A stretch of DNA of 64,000 nt from Mesorhizobium sp. L-2-11. GTDB lineage: Bacteria > Pseudomonadota > Alphaproteobacteria > Rhizobiales > Rhizobiaceae. This document shows, piece after piece, positions 50,780 through 61,014 of this stretch (positions are counted from its first letter, which is position 1; each line of letters opens with the position of its first letter). The stretch is from positions 3,922,001 to 3,986,000 of the forward strand of contig NZ_AP023257.1 in the NCBI RefSeq assembly GCF_016756595.1. The letters are read 5' to 3'. The notes under the pieces were generated by a model. The model had not been told where the DNA came from, made no database searches, and saw only the letters and a program-made list of their open reading frames with translations. The position numbers were made by a program, and so were the translations under genes.

Positions 50780-52123
50780 CTAATCCTCATCGGCCAGATA
50801 TTTTTCCAGCCAGTGGATGTCATACTCGCCATTGGCGATATCGGCATTGCCAACGAGATCGCGAAACAGCGGCAGCGTCGTCTTGATGCCGTCGACGACG
50901 AATTCGTCGAGCGCCCGGCGCAGCCGCATCATGCATTCGACGCGATTGCGGCCGTGCACGATCAGCTTGCCGATCAAACTGTCGTAGTAAGGCGGGATCT
51001 TGTAGCCGGAATAGACGCCGGAATCGACGCGGATGCCGAGGCCGCCCGGCGTGTGGAAGTGGGTGATCGTGCCGGGCGAGGGGGTGAAGGTGCGCGGATC
51101 CTCGGCATTGATGCGGCATTCGATGGCGTGACCCTGAAAGCGGATCTCTTCCTGGCGCACGGAAAGCCCGCCGCCCGAGGCGACGCGGATCTGCTCGTGC
51201 ACGAGGTCGATGCCGGTGATCGCCTCCGTCACCGGATGCTCGACCTGCAGGCGGGTGTTCATCTCGATGAAATAGAACTCGCCGTTCTCATAGAGGAATT
51301 CGATGGTGCCGGCGCCGGAGTAGCCGAGATCGGCGATCGCCCTGGCACAGACGCCGCCGATATGCGCGCGTTCCTCGGCATTGAGCGCCGGCGAGGGCGC
51401 CTCTTCCCAGACTTTCTGGTGGCGGCGCTGCAGCGAGCAGTCGCGTTCGCCGAAATGCACGCCGCGGCCGGCACCGTCGCCGAACACCTGGACCTCGATG
51501 TGGCGCGGCTTTTCGAGATATTTTTCGATGTAGACGGCGTCGTCGCCGAAGGCGGCACCGGCTTCCGAGCGCGCCGTCTGCAGTGCGACCACAAGATCGG
51601 CTTCGCTGCGCGCCACCTTCATGCCGCGTCCGCCGCCGCCGGCCGACGCCTTGATGATCACGGGATAGCCGATCTCGGCGGCGATGCGTCTGGCTTCCTT
51701 TTCCTCGGTGACCGCTCCGTCGGAGCCGGGCACCACAGGAATGCCAAGGCGCTTTGCGGTGCGCTTGGCCTCGATCTTGTCGCCCATGACGCGGATGTGA
51801 TCGCCGGACGGGCCGATGAACGTGATGTTGTGAGCGGCGAGGATATCGGCGAATTTGGCATTCTCCGACAGGAATCCGTAGCCCGGATGCACTGCGTCGG
51901 CGCCGGTGATCTCGCACGCCGCGACGATCTGGTGGATGTTGAGATAGCTGTCGCGCGACGGCGGCGGGCCGATGCAGACGCTCTCGTCGGCGAGCCGCAC
52001 ATGCATGGCGTCGGCGTCGGCGGTGGAATGCACCACCACCGTCTGGATGCCGAGCTCCTTGCAGGCGCGCAGCACTCTTAGAGCGATTTCGCCGCGATTG
52101 GCGATGAGGATCTTTTGGAACAT
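50780..52123 (-). CDS. accC: Biotin carboxylase subunit of acetyl-CoA carboxylase
   Basis: Carboxylates the biotin of AccB with ATP and bicarbonate in the first step of fatty-acid synthesis. The 447-residue protein has [20 protein letters not shown] at the N terminus, the ATP-grasp glycine loop [12 protein letters not shown], and [16 protein letters not shown] with catalytic residues. It lies 19 bases after accB on the same strand and ends 29 bases before aat, so the three are probably one operon. Confidence 0.96.
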   Translation of the reverse strand: MFQKILIANRGEIALRVLRACKELGIQTVVVHSTADADAMHVRLADESVCIGPPPSRDSYLNIHQIVAACEITGADAVHPGYGFLSENAKFADILAAHNITFIGPSGDHIRVMGDKIEAKRTAKRLGIPVVPGSDGAVTEEKEARRIAAEIGYPVIIKASAGGGGRGMKVARSEADLVVALQTARSEAGAAFGDDAVYIEKYLEKPRHIEVQVFGDGAGRGVHFGERDCSLQRRHQKVWEEAPSPALNAEERAHIGGVCARAIADLGYSGAGTIEFLYENGEFYFIEMNTRLQVEHPVTEAITGIDLVHEQIRVASGGGLSVRQEEIRFQGHAIECRINAEDPRTFTPSPGTITHFHTPGGLGIRVDSGVYSGYKIPPYYDSLIGKLIVHGRNRVECMMRLRRALDEFVVDGIKTTLPLFRDLVGNADIANGEYDIHWLEKYLADED

Positions 52124-52142
52124 TTTTCGGCTGTTCCCGGCT

Positions 52143-52601
52143 CTACTCGATCACGACGAGCGGCATGCCATATTCGACCGGCTGCGCATCCTCGAACAGG
52201 ATCGCCGTCACCGTTCCGGCACGCGGCGAGGGGATCTGGTTCATCGTCTTCATCGCCTCGATGATCAGCAGCGTCTGGCCTTCCTTGACCTGTTGGCCGA
52301 CTTCGATGAACGCCTTGGCGTCGGGCGATGGCGCCAGGTAGGCCGTGCCGACCATGGGCGAGGCCACTGCGTTCTTGGACACGTCGGCCGCTGCCGGCGC
52401 GGCTGCCCCAGCCGGCTGCGCTGCCGGCGGTGTATAGGCGGGCTGCGGTGCGGCGACCGCATGGACGGCTGGCGCCTGTCGCGACACGCGCACCTTCAAG
52501 TCGCCCAGCTCGACCTCGATCTCGGTGAGGTTGGTGTCGTTCAGTATGCCCGCCAGATCGCGGATAAGCTGCTGGTCAACACCATTCTTCTTTATCGACA
52601 T
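52143..52601 (-). CDS. accB: Biotin carboxyl carrier protein
   Basis: Carries the biotin prosthetic group of acetyl-CoA carboxylase. The 152-residue protein has an N-terminal domain, an Ala/Pro-rich linker (about 42-75) and a biotinyl domain with the target lysine K118 in EAMKTMN. The ATG at 52601 ([10 protein letters not shown]) fits the family. It lies between aroQ and accC, the common alphaproteobacterial order. Confidence 0.95.
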   Translation of the reverse strand: MSIKKNGVDQQLIRDLAGILNDTNLTEIEVELGDLKVRVSRQAPAVHAVAAPQPAYTPPAAQPAGAAAPAAADVSKNAVASPMVGTAYLAPSPDAKAFIEVGQQVKEGQTLLIIEAMKTMNQIPSPRAGTVTAILFEDAQPVEYGMPLVVIE

Positions 52602-52627
52602 TTTCGAGCCTTCTGTTTGTTGGCCGG

Positions 52628-53062
52628 TCATAGGCGTGCGGCCAGCGCCTGCAGCGCCAGTGTGTAGCCGAGCGGCCCGAACCCGCAGATCACGCCGACG
52701 GCGACCGGCGAGACCATGGAGACGTGGCGGAATGCTTCCCGCGCATGGATATTGGAAAGATGAACTTCGGCGACGGGCAATGGCGCGACGGAGCGGATGG
52801 CGTCGTGGAGGGCGATAGAGGTGTGGCTGTAGGCGCCCGGATTGATGACGATGCCGACAGCCTTGTCGGCGGCTTCCTGTATCCAGTCGACGAGGTCGCC
52901 CTCATGGTTCGACTGACGGAAATCGATCTCGAGCCCAAGTGCCGCACCTGCCTGCTTGCAATCGTCGGCGATCGCGGCCAGCGTCTTGCCGCCATAGATG
53001 CCCGGCTCGCGCTTGCCGAGCGCGTTGAGGTTGGGACCGTTCAGGACGAAAACCGTTTTCAA
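52628..53062 (-). CDS. aroQ: 3-dehydroquinate dehydratase, type II, TTG start
   Basis: Catalyses the third step of the shikimate pathway. The type II protein (144 residues from the TTG) shows [20 protein letters not shown] with the catalytic arginine and tyrosine (R18, Y23), NPGAYSHTS, and [12 protein letters not shown] chose the TTG at 53062 because the family starts at this point and AAAAGG lies upstream; the ATG at 53089 has no ribosome-binding site. Confidence 0.92.
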   Translation of the reverse strand: MKTVFVLNGPNLNALGKREPGIYGGKTLAAIADDCKQAGAALGLEIDFRQSNHEGDLVDWIQEAADKAVGIVINPGAYSHTSIALHDAIRSVAPLPVAEVHLSNIHAREAFRHVSMVSPVAVGVICGFGPLGYTLALQALAARL

Positions 53063-53197
53063 AATGCCGACCTTTTCCCACGCCGGCATCAGTCGGCGCG
53101 CCGGACCTCTATAATGGGCTTAAACGCCTGCGAAAAGAGCGCAAGTGGGTTCTTTCGCTGTCCACAACAGGCGGAAAATGGCTTTCGTCGAAGCCGA

Positions 53198-54004
53198 TCA
53201 GAGTGCCGCCTTGGCCGCCTCGATCTTCTCCGCCAGCACTCCCTGACCGAGCGCACCGAACACCACCTCATTGCCGACCACATAGGAGGGCGTTCCGGTG
53301 ATGGCCAGCTTGTTGGCAAGATCATAGGTCTTGGAGAGGGCCTCGGCTATCGACGGATCCTTCATTTTCTCGCGCAGCGTCGCTTCGTTGGCGCCGAGCG
53401 AAAGCGCTACCTTGATGGCCGCTGCTTCGGTGGCGCGTCCCTGCGCGCCGAGCAGCGCGTTGTGGAACTCGCCGTATTTCTCCGGCATCATCAGGTGGAA
53501 GGCCATCGAGACGACGCTCGCCTTCTGCGAATCCGGGCCGAGGATCGGGAACTCCTTGAGCACGAAGCGCAGCTCCGGATCGGCTGATGTCAGCGTCTGC
53601 ATGTCCTCCATGGCGCGTTTGCAGTAGCCGCAATTGTAGTCGTAGAACTCGACGATGGTGACCTTGCCGTTCGGATTGCCGACGACGCCGTCGAAGGCCG
53701 AGTTGAAGATCTGGTCCTTGGCATCTTTGATGACGCCGAGACTGGCGACGCGCTGCGCCTCCTTCTGCTTGGCCTCGAGCGCTTCCTGAGCTTCCAGCAG
53801 CACTTCCGGGTTCTTCAGGAGATAGTCGCGGATGATGCCTTCGACTTCAGCCCGGTCGATCCTGGTGTCGGCGGAGGCTGCCTGGGCGATCTGCGCGGCA
53901 TCGGCCTTTGCCGTCTGCGGACTTCCGGTCACGAACCCGAAGCCCAGCATGGCGAGAGCGACCGCCACGCCCGCGGTGCCCAGCAGAATTGCCTTGTTCA
54001 TCAT
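53198..54004 (-). CDS. DsbA-family thiol:disulfide oxidoreductase
   Basis: A 268-residue periplasmic protein. A hydrophobic N terminus (about 6-27) is followed by a coiled, charged region and the thioredoxin-fold domain with the CGYC active site (C125, C128) and the cis-proline loop TGTPSYVVG. It resembles the DsbA/Com1-like group acting in disulfide formation or isomerisation. Start is one of two adjacent ATG codons (54004 or 54001). It precedes the aroQ-accB-accC genes on the same strand. Confidence 0.9.
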   Translation of the reverse strand: MMNKAILLGTAGVAVALAMLGFGFVTGSPQTAKADAAQIAQAASADTRIDRAEVEGIIRDYLLKNPEVLLEAQEALEAKQKEAQRVASLGVIKDAKDQIFNSAFDGVVGNPNGKVTIVEFYDYNCGYCKRAMEDMQTLTSADPELRFVLKEFPILGPDSQKASVVSMAFHLMMPEKYGEFHNALLGAQGRATEAAAIKVALSLGANEATLREKMKDPSIAEALSKTYDLANKLAITGTPSYVVGNEVVFGALGQGVLAEKIEAAKAAL

Positions 54005-54030
54005 CCCTGATCCTCTTGCCTGGTTTCCGG

Positions 54031-54077
54031 TCCGGTTGTCCGACCCGATTGGTCCGACCACCCGATTGGTCCGACTA
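54031..54077. repeat. Tandem 17-bp repeat
   Basis: CCCGATTGGTCCGACCA (54044-54060) and CCCGATTGGTCCGACTA (54061-54077) are adjacent copies, preceded by a partial CCGGTTGTCCGA. It is in the gap between the DsbA-like and M48 genes. Confidence 0.88.
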
Positions 54078-54103
54078 CTTGTCGCCGCGCACGGCCGGAA
54101 GGT

Positions 54104-55498
54104 TCACTTTTTCTTGCCCGATGGTGCGTAGTTTATGATGTCCTGCGCGCGGATCCAGCCCGGCTCCCCGCGCTTCATTTTCATCTGCGCGCGCATTGCG
54201 AAGATCTTGGCTTCCTTGTAGGCGCCGGAATAGAAATGGCCTTCGGCGGTCGCAAGGTCGGCGGCCGGAATGTTGCCAAGCTCGCCATAGGCCTGCGCAA
54301 GATGGCGGTAACCGACGGCGTTTTCTCGGTCGCGCGCGAGACCCTTGTTGATCTGCACCACCGCTTTCTCCAGGAAATCGGGCGTGCCGACGGCCATCAG
54401 CGCCTGGCCGTAGGAAACCGGCAGCAGCCCGGATCGCGCCGGGTCGAGGCTGACCGCCTTGGCATAGGCTTCAGCGGCAGCCTTCGGTTTGTTCGCCTTC
54501 ATCAGGATATCGCCGCGCAACTCCTGGAAATAGGGGTTCTTCGGCTGTACCTTGATCAGCGCGTTGGTCTTGGCGAGCGCCCCGGCCAGATCGCCGAAGA
54601 GATAGCTCGTCTGCGCGGCGCCATATTGCGAGGCGAGGCTGCCCGGCATCTTGCGCATCAGCCGCGATGCTGCGGCCTGACCTCCCATATAGGCGGCGAT
54701 TTTGACGCGCATCATGTCGTGCCGCTGCTGCAGCGCCGGCGGGTCGACCTTGTCGACATAGGGGCTTTTTTTGACCAGGACTTCGAGGTTGGCGATGCGT
54801 TCGCGCGGCAGCGGGTGGCTGATCCGATAGGGGTCGACCTGCGCCCCCGACAGCGAGAGCGCGCTCTGAAAGCGGCCGAAGGTCTTCAGCATGCCCAGGC
54901 CGGACTGGCCGGTGGCATTGAGATAGGTTATCGCCGAGCGGTCGGCGGTCATCTCTTCGGTGCGCTGATAAGCGAGGATACTGCGCTGCGCCATCTCGCC
55001 GCCGCCAGCTGCAACCCCCATGCCGGCGCCGGCCAGGCCTCGGCTTTTGCTGGTGGCGCCGGCAACCATGGCACCGGCGCCAAGCAGCGTCGCGATGATG
55101 GCCATCGTCTTGGCGCGTTCGAGTTGGTTGCGCAATTTTTGCTGGTGGCCGCCGGCGATGTGACCGGCTTCATGGGCGATGACGCCGATGATCTCGTTGG
55201 GCGTCTCCGCCGACATCAGGGCGCCGGTGTTGATGAACAGGCGAGACCCGGCAACGAAGGCGTTGAAACTCTGGTCGTTGACCAGCACGATGTCGACGCC
55301 GTCTTCCGGCAGGCCCGCGGCCCTGAAGATCGGCCGCGCATAGGCGCGCACCAGCGCCTCGATCTCGGCATCGCGCACCACCGGCACATTTTGCGCAAAA
55401 GCGCTGACCGTGCTGGTCACAGCGACCGTCGCGGCAAGCGAAAGCGTCGCGAAGGCGCGCGCTGCCCTGGCTATCGTCGATCTGGGTCGGCTCAACAT
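54104..55498 (-). CDS. M48-family metalloprotease with TPR region (BepA-like)
   Basis: A 464-residue exported zinc protease. A signal peptide (about 1-36, ending SAFAQ) leads to the M48 domain with HEAGH at 109-113 (zinc ligands H109 and H113, catalytic E110) and a downstream EMTADRSA holding the third ligand. The C-terminal part (about 280-455) has TPR repeats. This architecture matches BepA/YfgC, which monitors outer-membrane protein assembly. Confidence 0.92.
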   Translation of the reverse strand: MLSRPRSTIARAARAFATLSLAATVAVTSTVSAFAQNVPVVRDAEIEALVRAYARPIFRAAGLPEDGVDIVLVNDQSFNAFVAGSRLFINTGALMSAETPNEIIGVIAHEAGHIAGGHQQKLRNQLERAKTMAIIATLLGAGAMVAGATSKSRGLAGAGMGVAAGGGEMAQRSILAYQRTEEMTADRSAITYLNATGQSGLGMLKTFGRFQSALSLSGAQVDPYRISHPLPRERIANLEVLVKKSPYVDKVDPPALQQRHDMMRVKIAAYMGGQAAASRLMRKMPGSLASQYGAAQTSYLFGDLAGALAKTNALIKVQPKNPYFQELRGDILMKANKPKAAAEAYAKAVSLDPARSGLLPVSYGQALMAVGTPDFLEKAVVQINKGLARDRENAVGYRHLAQAYGELGNIPAADLATAEGHFYSGAYKEAKIFAMRAQMKMKRGEPGWIRAQDIINYAPSGKKK

Positions 55499-55656
55499 GG
55501 CAGGTCCACTGGTAGACGAGCAGGTGAAGGATGAAAAGTCGGCACTGAAACTTTACTGAACTTGTGATCCTCACATCAATCGGGCATTTGTGCGGCGCGG
55601 GACGCCAAAGCTCGGCGCCGGCAGCCGGCAAGCGATGGCCTAAGGGCGATCTCAAT

Positions 55657-55695
55657 GGGCCGACCCAAAGGGCCGATCCAAAGGCCTGACCCAAA
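55657..55695. repeat. Three tandem 13-bp units
   Basis: GGGCCGACCCAAA, GGGCCGATCCAAA and GGCCTGACCCAAA follow one another directly, about 25 bases before the aminotransferase start. Confidence 0.88.
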
Positions 55696-55719
55696 GGGCG
55701 AACAAGGAAATGAGGTCAA

Positions 55720-56868
55720 ATGGTTGTATCGCTTTCGCGTCGCGGCGACGTCGAGCCGTTCCACGCCATGGACGTTCTGGCGGAAGCGAATCGGCTGAAG
55801 GCCAGGGGCGTGCCGGTCGTTTCCATGGCCGTTGGCCAGCCGTCCGATCCGGCGCCGGCCGGAGTCAGGCAAGCGGCGATGCACGCATTGAAGATGGGGC
55901 GCATCGGCTACACCGACGCATTGGGTCTTGCGGGCCTGCGCGAGGCAATCGCCCAGCACTATGCCGACCACTACGGGCTGGCGGTTTCGCCCGGCCGGAT
56001 CGCCGTCACCACCGGATCGTCGGCCGCCTTCAACCTGGCATTTCTGGCGATGTTCGATCCAGGCGACCGTGTCGCCATCGCCGCACCCGGTTATCCTGCC
56101 TATCGCAACATCATGGCCGCGCTCGGCATCGAGATCGTCGAGATCGAGCTCGACGGTGATGCTTATCTCCATGCCGAACATCTGAAGGCTGCGCATCGCG
56201 AAAAAGAGCTGAAGGGCGTGTTGTTTGCCAGCCCCGCCAATCCGACCGGGGCGATTATCCCCGCCGACGAGCTGTCGGCGCTGGTGACGACGGCACAAGA
56301 GCTCGGCATCTCCGTGATCTCCGACGAGATCTACCACCGGCTGGCCTACGCTGCGCCGGACACCACAGCACTTGCCTGTGGCCCTGACGTGACGGTGATC
56401 AATTCCTTCTCGAAATACTACTGCATGACCGGTTGGCGCATCGGCTGGATGGTGCTGCCGGAACCATTGGTGCGGCCGGTCGAGCGCATCGCCCAGAGTC
56501 TCTACATCTCACCGCCGGAACTGTCCCAGATCGCCGCGATCGAGGCATTCAAGGCAACCGCGGAATTGGAGGCGGTGAAGGCGCGCTACGCGGGCAATCG
56601 CCAGCTTTTGATGAAACGCCTGCCCGAACTCGGCTTTACCCTGGCGGCACCGATGGACGGGGCGTTCTACGCCTTCTGCGATGTCACCAGGCATACTAAC
56701 GACAGCATGGCCTTCGCGCGCAAGATGCTGGCCGAGGCGCATGTGGCGGCGACGCCCGGCCGCGATTTCGATCCGCTTCAAGGCCATCGAGCCATGCGTT
56801 TTTCCTACGCCGGCAGCCACGACGAGATGGTCGAGGCGATGATGCGCATCGAAAACTGGCTGAGGTAG
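55720..56868 (+). CDS. Class I/II PLP-dependent aminotransferase
   Basis: A 382-residue fold-type I aminotransferase. Visible are [31 protein letters not shown], the ISDEIYHRL acid that holds the PLP ring nitrogen, and the Schiff-base lysine in [16 protein letters not shown]. The amino-acid preference is not evident. It ends four bases before glsA and is probably co-transcribed with it. Confidence 0.91.
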   Translation: MVVSLSRRGDVEPFHAMDVLAEANRLKARGVPVVSMAVGQPSDPAPAGVRQAAMHALKMGRIGYTDALGLAGLREAIAQHYADHYGLAVSPGRIAVTTGSSAAFNLAFLAMFDPGDRVAIAAPGYPAYRNIMAALGIEIVEIELDGDAYLHAEHLKAAHREKELKGVLFASPANPTGAIIPADELSALVTTAQELGISVISDEIYHRLAYAAPDTTALACGPDVTVINSFSKYYCMTGWRIGWMVLPEPLVRPVERIAQSLYISPPELSQIAAIEAFKATAELEAVKARYAGNRQLLMKRLPELGFTLAAPMDGAFYAFCDVTRHTNDSMAFARKMLAEAHVAATPGRDFDPLQGHRAMRFSYAGSHDEMVEAMMRIENWLR

Positions 56869-56872
56869 CGCG

Positions 56873-57802
56873 ATGCCGGACCTCGAGCAGGCTTTGACCG
56901 AGATTGCCGCCGAAATGGCCGAGCGCACGGATCGCGGCGACGTCGCGACCTACATTCCGCAGCTCGGCAAGGTCGATCCGAAAAAGTTCGGCATTGCCGC
57001 GGTGACCAATGACGGTCGCGTGCTGATGGCGGGCGACGCCGATGAGCCGTTTTCGATCCAGAGCATTTCGAAGGTGTTCACGCTGACATTGGCGCTCGGC
57101 AATGTCGGCGACGCGCTGTGGCAGCGTGTCGGGCGCGAGCCTTCGGGCAACCCGTTCAATTCGATCGTCCAGCTCGAGCACGAGAACGGCATACCGCGCA
57201 ATCCGTTCATCAATGCCGGCGCCATCGTCATTTCCGACATCCTGCTCGCCGGCCACCAGCCACGCGAAGCGATCGGCGAGATCCTGCGCTTCTTCCAGTT
57301 TCTGGCCGACGACGAGACCATCATCGTCGACCGCGAGGTCGCCGCATCGGAACGAGCCACCGGTTTTCGCAACTTGGCGCTCGCCAACTACATGAAATCC
57401 TTTGGCAATCTCAACCACGCGCCGGACCTGGCGCTGGGCGTCTATTTTCACCATTGCGCCATTGCGATGAGCTGCCGGCAGCTTGCTCTGGCCGGCCGCT
57501 TCCTCGCCAATGGCGGCAAGAACCCGGCGACTGGCCATTCCGTGGTGTCGGCCGAGCGCGCCCGCCGCATCGGCGCGATGATGCTGACCTGCGGCCACTA
57601 TGACGGCTCAGGCGATTTCGCCTTTCGCGTCGGCATCCCGGGCAAGAGCGGCGTCGGCGGCGGCATTTTGGCGATCGTGCCGGGCGTGGCTTCGCTCGCC
57701 GTCTGGTCGCCCGGCCTCAACGCCAACGGCAATTCCAGGCTAGGGTCGATTGCGCTGGAAAGACTGGCGAAGATGATGAACTGGTCGGTTTTCGCGCCAT
57801 AA
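56873..57802 (+). CDS. glsA: Glutaminase
   Basis: Hydrolyses glutamine to glutamate and ammonia. The 309-residue protein belongs to the serine-dependent beta-lactamase-like family: the catalytic pair is S64 and K67 in [10 protein letters not shown], with [17 protein letters not shown] and a C-terminal [16 protein letters not shown]. It follows the aminotransferase; a glutamine/glutamate link between the two is inference. An intrinsic terminator follows. Confidence 0.94.
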   Translation: MPDLEQALTEIAAEMAERTDRGDVATYIPQLGKVDPKKFGIAAVTNDGRVLMAGDADEPFSIQSISKVFTLTLALGNVGDALWQRVGREPSGNPFNSIVQLEHENGIPRNPFINAGAIVISDILLAGHQPREAIGEILRFFQFLADDETIIVDREVAASERATGFRNLALANYMKSFGNLNHAPDLALGVYFHHCAIAMSCRQLALAGRFLANGGKNPATGHSVVSAERARRIGAMMLTCGHYDGSGDFAFRVGIPGKSGVGGGILAIVPGVASLAVWSPGLNANGNSRLGSIALERLAKMMNWSVFAP

Positions 57803-57851
57803 AGATTTGGCGGCGCCATCGCCATAGAGACTGGGTCGCTTCAGCCCAAAA

Positions 57852-57889
57852 AATCCCGCGCTGTCGACAGGACAGCGCGGGATTCTTTT
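57852..57889. terminator. Bidirectional terminator between glsA and rne
   Basis: A 14-bp perfect stem AATCCCGCGCTGTC / GACAGCGCGGGATT around GACAG, with CTTTT on the plus side and a run of Ts on the minus strand. It separates the convergent glsA and rne genes. Confidence 0.9.
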
Positions 57890-57921
57890 GCTCAAAAGAC
57901 CAGCCTAAACTAACGAAAAGC

Positions 57922-60900
57922 TTAGAAAAAGCCTTTCCGCTGCCACCAGCCGGCACGCTTCGGCTTCTCTTCGGCCTTTTCCTCTTCGGCAACAGTCGAG
58001 GACACGATCGGCTCAACCGGAGCATCGACCGGTACGGGCTTGCGTCGCGATGGGCGGACCTTCGGTTGTTCGTCGACGGCGGCTGTTCCCTCCGAAACAG
58101 GTGCGGGAGCCTCGGCAGAAATTTCCGGCTCGGCTACCGGAGTCTCGGCAATGACATCCGCCGCAGCTTTCTTCGGCTTGGCGGCGCGGCGCGGCTTCTT
58201 CGGCTTTTCGGCGCTTGGCATGTCGTCATTGGCCGGAGCAAGGTCCACAGGCTCTTCGACCGGCGTTGCTTCGACCGGCGTTGCTGCTGCCGGTTCGCCG
58301 GAGACGGCTACGCCCTCCAAGACTTCGGGACGGTCAGCCGATTCGGCAGTGCCTGCATCGAACTCGCCTTCGCCGTCTTCACGGCGATTGCGCTTGCCGC
58401 CGCGCTTGCCGCGCCGGCGCTTCTTGCCCTGACCTTCGTCCTGCTCCCGACCTTCATCAGGCGCCCGACCTTCATCAGGCGCCCGACCTTCATCAAGCCC
58501 TTGGCCGTCATCGGACGCTACCACCGCCTCGGCGACGCCGACCTGGCCCTCGCGATCTGCTTCGGCCCCTTCATTGCTTGCGGCTTCGGAGATGCCATCG
58601 GCAGCGGTGGAGAGGGATGCACCTTCCAGGGGGGCGCCGTGCTCGCGGTCGCGATCCTTGCCACCGCGCCGTCTGCGGCGCTTGCGGCGCTTGCGGTCGC
58701 GGCCTTCGCCGTCCTCGCTGGGCCTTGGTTGCTGCGGCTGCTGCGCCTGGCGCGGTTGCTCCGCCGGTGCAACGACCTCGTCGTCCTCCTCCTCGATGAC
58801 GATTTCGTCGGTGGGCTCTTCCGGCTCGACATAGGCGGGCAAGGTCCGCACCTCGACGAAGCCTTCAGGCTTTTCGGCCAGCGCGCCGCGGAAGATCGCA
58901 TAGTGCTGGGCACCGACCGTGTCGTCGGCCTCGACGGTGATGGTCAGGCCGAAGCGGTTTTCGAGCTCCACCAGCGTGCCGCGCTTGTGGTTGAGCACAT
59001 AGAGCGCGGTCGCCGCCGGCGTCCGCACCGTGATGTGGCTGCGCGAATCCTTGAGCAGGAATTCCTCGATCGCCCGCACCACCATCAGCGCGACAGACGA
59101 ATCGGACCGCACATGGCCGGTTCCGCCGCAATGCGGGCAAGGCTTCATCGTCGATTCCAGCACGCTGGCGCGGATGCGCTGGCGCGACATTTCCATCAGG
59201 CCGAAATGCGAGATGCGGCCGACCTGGATGCGGGCGCGATCGTTCTTGAGGTGATCCTTCAGCCGCTTCTCGACAGAGCGGTTGTTGCGGTTCTCCTCCA
59301 TGTCGATGAAGTCGATGACGATCAGGCCGGCGAGATCGCGCAGCCTCAGCTGCCGTGCGACCTCCTCGGCCGCTTCCAGATTGGTGTGAAGCGCTGTGTC
59401 CTCGATCGAGTGCTCCTTGGTGGAGCGGCCCGAATTGACGTCGATGGCGACCAGCGCTTCGGTCTGGTTGATGATGATGTAGCCGCCGCTCTTCAGCGTC
59501 ACCTGCGGCTGCAGCATGCGGTCGAGTTGCGCCTCGATACCGTTGCGCACGAAGATCGGCGTGGTGTCGCGGAACGGCTGCACGACCTTGGCGTGGCTCG
59601 GCATCAGCATGCGCATGAAGTCCTTGGCCTCGCGATAGCCCTCTTCGCCGGAGACCAGGATCTCGTCGATGTCCTTGTTGTAGAGGTCGCGTACCGAGCG
59701 CTTGATCAGGCTGCCTTCCTCGTAGACGAGGGCAGGGGCCGTCGACTGCAGCGTCAGGTTGCGGACGTTTTCCCAAAGCCGCATCAGATATTCGTAGTCG
59801 CGCTTGATCTCGGCCTTGGTGCGGCTTTCGCCGGCCGTGCGCAGGATGACGCCCATGCCCTGCGGCACTTCGAGATCGGCGACGACCTCCTTCAGCCGCT
59901 TGCGGTCCTGCGCGTTGGTGATCTTGCGCGAAATGCCGCCGCCGCGCGCCGTGTTCGGCATCAGCACCGAATAGCGGCCGGCAAGCGACAGGTAGGTGGT
60001 GAGTGCCGCGCCCTTGTTGCCGCGCTCTTCCTTGACGACCTGCACCAGAAGGATCTGCCGGCGCTTGATCACTTCCTGGATCTTGTACTGGCGGCGCACC
60101 GGCTTGCGGCGGTTGCGCGCTTCTTCCAGCGCATCCTCGGCGCCGACCGATTCGACCTCATGGTCGTCCGGATGCGATGACTGCACCTCTTCCAGCATGC
60201 CGCGATCATTGTCGGTGGATGTGGCTTCGCCGGCGGCATCAGCCTGCGGCACGGCTTCGGAAATCACATCCGATTCGATGCTGGCGGCGATGGAATTCGG
60301 ACCGCTTTCGGAAGGCCCAGTTTCGCCATAGCCAGTTTCGGCGTGGCCAGTCTCGGCGTGGCCAGTCTCGGCCTGGCCAGTCTCGTCGCGGCTCGTCTCG
60401 TCATGACTCGCCTCGTTATGACTGGCGACATCCTCGCCATGTTGCGAAGGTGCTGACGGCGTGTCGACTTTTTCTGAGGCATCGACGTTCTGCGCGACCG
60501 CATCCTTGCCGTGTTCGCCGCCCTCATTGGAGCTGCTATCATTGGACCCGCTGTCGCTGGACCCGCTGTCATTGGAATCGACAGAATCGTCCGAATCGGC
60601 CGCACCTGCATCACGCTTGTGCTCGCCTCGGTCGCGGCTCTTGCCGCCGCGGCGGCGTCCGCGCCGGCCGCGATCACGGTTCTGGCGATCGTCGCCATCG
60701 CCGTCCTCATCGTCCTCGTCTTCAGCCTCCTGCGCTTCCGCGCGCAGCAGCGCCTGACGGTCGGCGACCGGAATCTGGTAGTAATCGGGATGGATTTCAC
60801 TGAAGGCGAGAAAACCGTGACGGTTGCCGCCATATTCGACAAAGGCTGCCTGGAGCGAGGGTTCGACGCGGGTTACGCGGGCGAGGTAGATGTTTCCTTT

Positions 60901-61014
60901 GAGCTGCTTCTTGTCCTGGGATTCAAAGTCGAATTCTTCAATACGGTTACCGCGAACGACGACAACGCGTGTTTCCTCCGGGTGGGAGGCGTCTATCAGC
61001 ATTTTGTTGGGCAT
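57922..61014 (-). CDS. rne: Ribonuclease E (Rne/Rng family) with a large acidic insertion
   Basis: The main endoribonuclease of mRNA decay and rRNA processing, here 1030 residues. The N terminus MPNKMLIDASHPEETRVVV and GNIYLARVTRVEPSLQAAFV begins the S1 domain, which is interrupted by about 210 acidic residues (about 96-305), then resumes with KIQEVIKRRQILLVQVVKEE. The catalytic core follows: DFIDMEENRNN with the metal-binding aspartates and the Zn-link CPHCGGTGHV. The C-terminal third is disordered, Arg-rich and acidic, ready to scaffold a degradosome. Two internal repeat arrays occur (58448-58500 and near 60330-60410). A long antisense frame overlaps most of it but is a base-composition artefact. 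Confidence 0.94.
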   Translation of the reverse strand: MPNKMLIDASHPEETRVVVVRGNRIEEFDFESQDKKQLKGNIYLARVTRVEPSLQAAFVEYGGNRHGFLAFSEIHPDYYQIPVADRQALLRAEAQEAEDEDDEDGDGDDRQNRDRGRRGRRRGGKSRDRGEHKRDAGAADSDDSVDSNDSGSSDSGSNDSSSNEGGEHGKDAVAQNVDASEKVDTPSAPSQHGEDVASHNEASHDETSRDETGQAETGHAETGHAETGYGETGPSESGPNSIAASIESDVISEAVPQADAAGEATSTDNDRGMLEEVQSSHPDDHEVESVGAEDALEEARNRRKPVRRQYKIQEVIKRRQILLVQVVKEERGNKGAALTTYLSLAGRYSVLMPNTARGGGISRKITNAQDRKRLKEVVADLEVPQGMGVILRTAGESRTKAEIKRDYEYLMRLWENVRNLTLQSTAPALVYEEGSLIKRSVRDLYNKDIDEILVSGEEGYREAKDFMRMLMPSHAKVVQPFRDTTPIFVRNGIEAQLDRMLQPQVTLKSGGYIIINQTEALVAIDVNSGRSTKEHSIEDTALHTNLEAAEEVARQLRLRDLAGLIVIDFIDMEENRNNRSVEKRLKDHLKNDRARIQVGRISHFGLMEMSRQRIRASVLESTMKPCPHCGGTGHVRSDSSVALMVVRAIEEFLLKDSRSHITVRTPAATALYVLNHKRGTLVELENRFGLTITVEADDTVGAQHYAIFRGALAEKPEGFVEVRTLPAYVEPEEPTDEIVIEEEDDEVVAPAEQPRQAQQPQQPRPSEDGEGRDRKRRKRRRRRGGKDRDREHGAPLEGASLSTAADGISEAASNEGAEADREGQVGVAEAVVASDDGQGLDEGRAPDEGRAPDEGREQDEGQGKKRRRGKRGGKRNRREDGEGEFDAGTAESADRPEVLEGVAVSGEPAAATPVEATPVEEPVDLAPANDDMPSAEKPKKPRRAAKPKKAAADVIAETPVAEPEISAEAPAPVSEGTAAVDEQPKVRPSRRKPVPVDAPVEPIVSSTVAEEEKAEEKPKRAGWWQRKGFF
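58448..58500 (-). repeat. Coding tandem repeat in the RNase E tail
   Basis: About three copies of an 18-bp unit encode GRAPDE-GRAPDE-GREQDE in the disordered C-terminal region. On the plus strand each unit contains CTTCATCAGGCGCCCGAC or a close relative. Confidence 0.85.
60330..60410 (-). repeat. Coding tandem repeat in the RNase E S1 insertion
   Basis: About six copies of a 15-bp unit encode the pentapeptide series DETSR-DETGQ-AETGH-AETGH-AETGY-GETGP. The plus strand shows successive GCCAGTCTCGGCGTG-like units. It lies inside the acidic insertion of the S1 domain. Confidence 0.88.

Noticed and set aside
58448..58500. Coding repeats in rne as a CRISPR or mobile-element signature
   Set aside because: The units are in frame, code for a disordered acidic tail and have no spacers or flanking repeats.
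58066..60180. A 704-codon open frame on the plus strand antisense to rne
   Set aside because: It is a product of GC-rich codon structure opposite a long real gene: its composition is His/Asp/Gln-rich without domain patterns, and it overlaps the conserved RNase E core.
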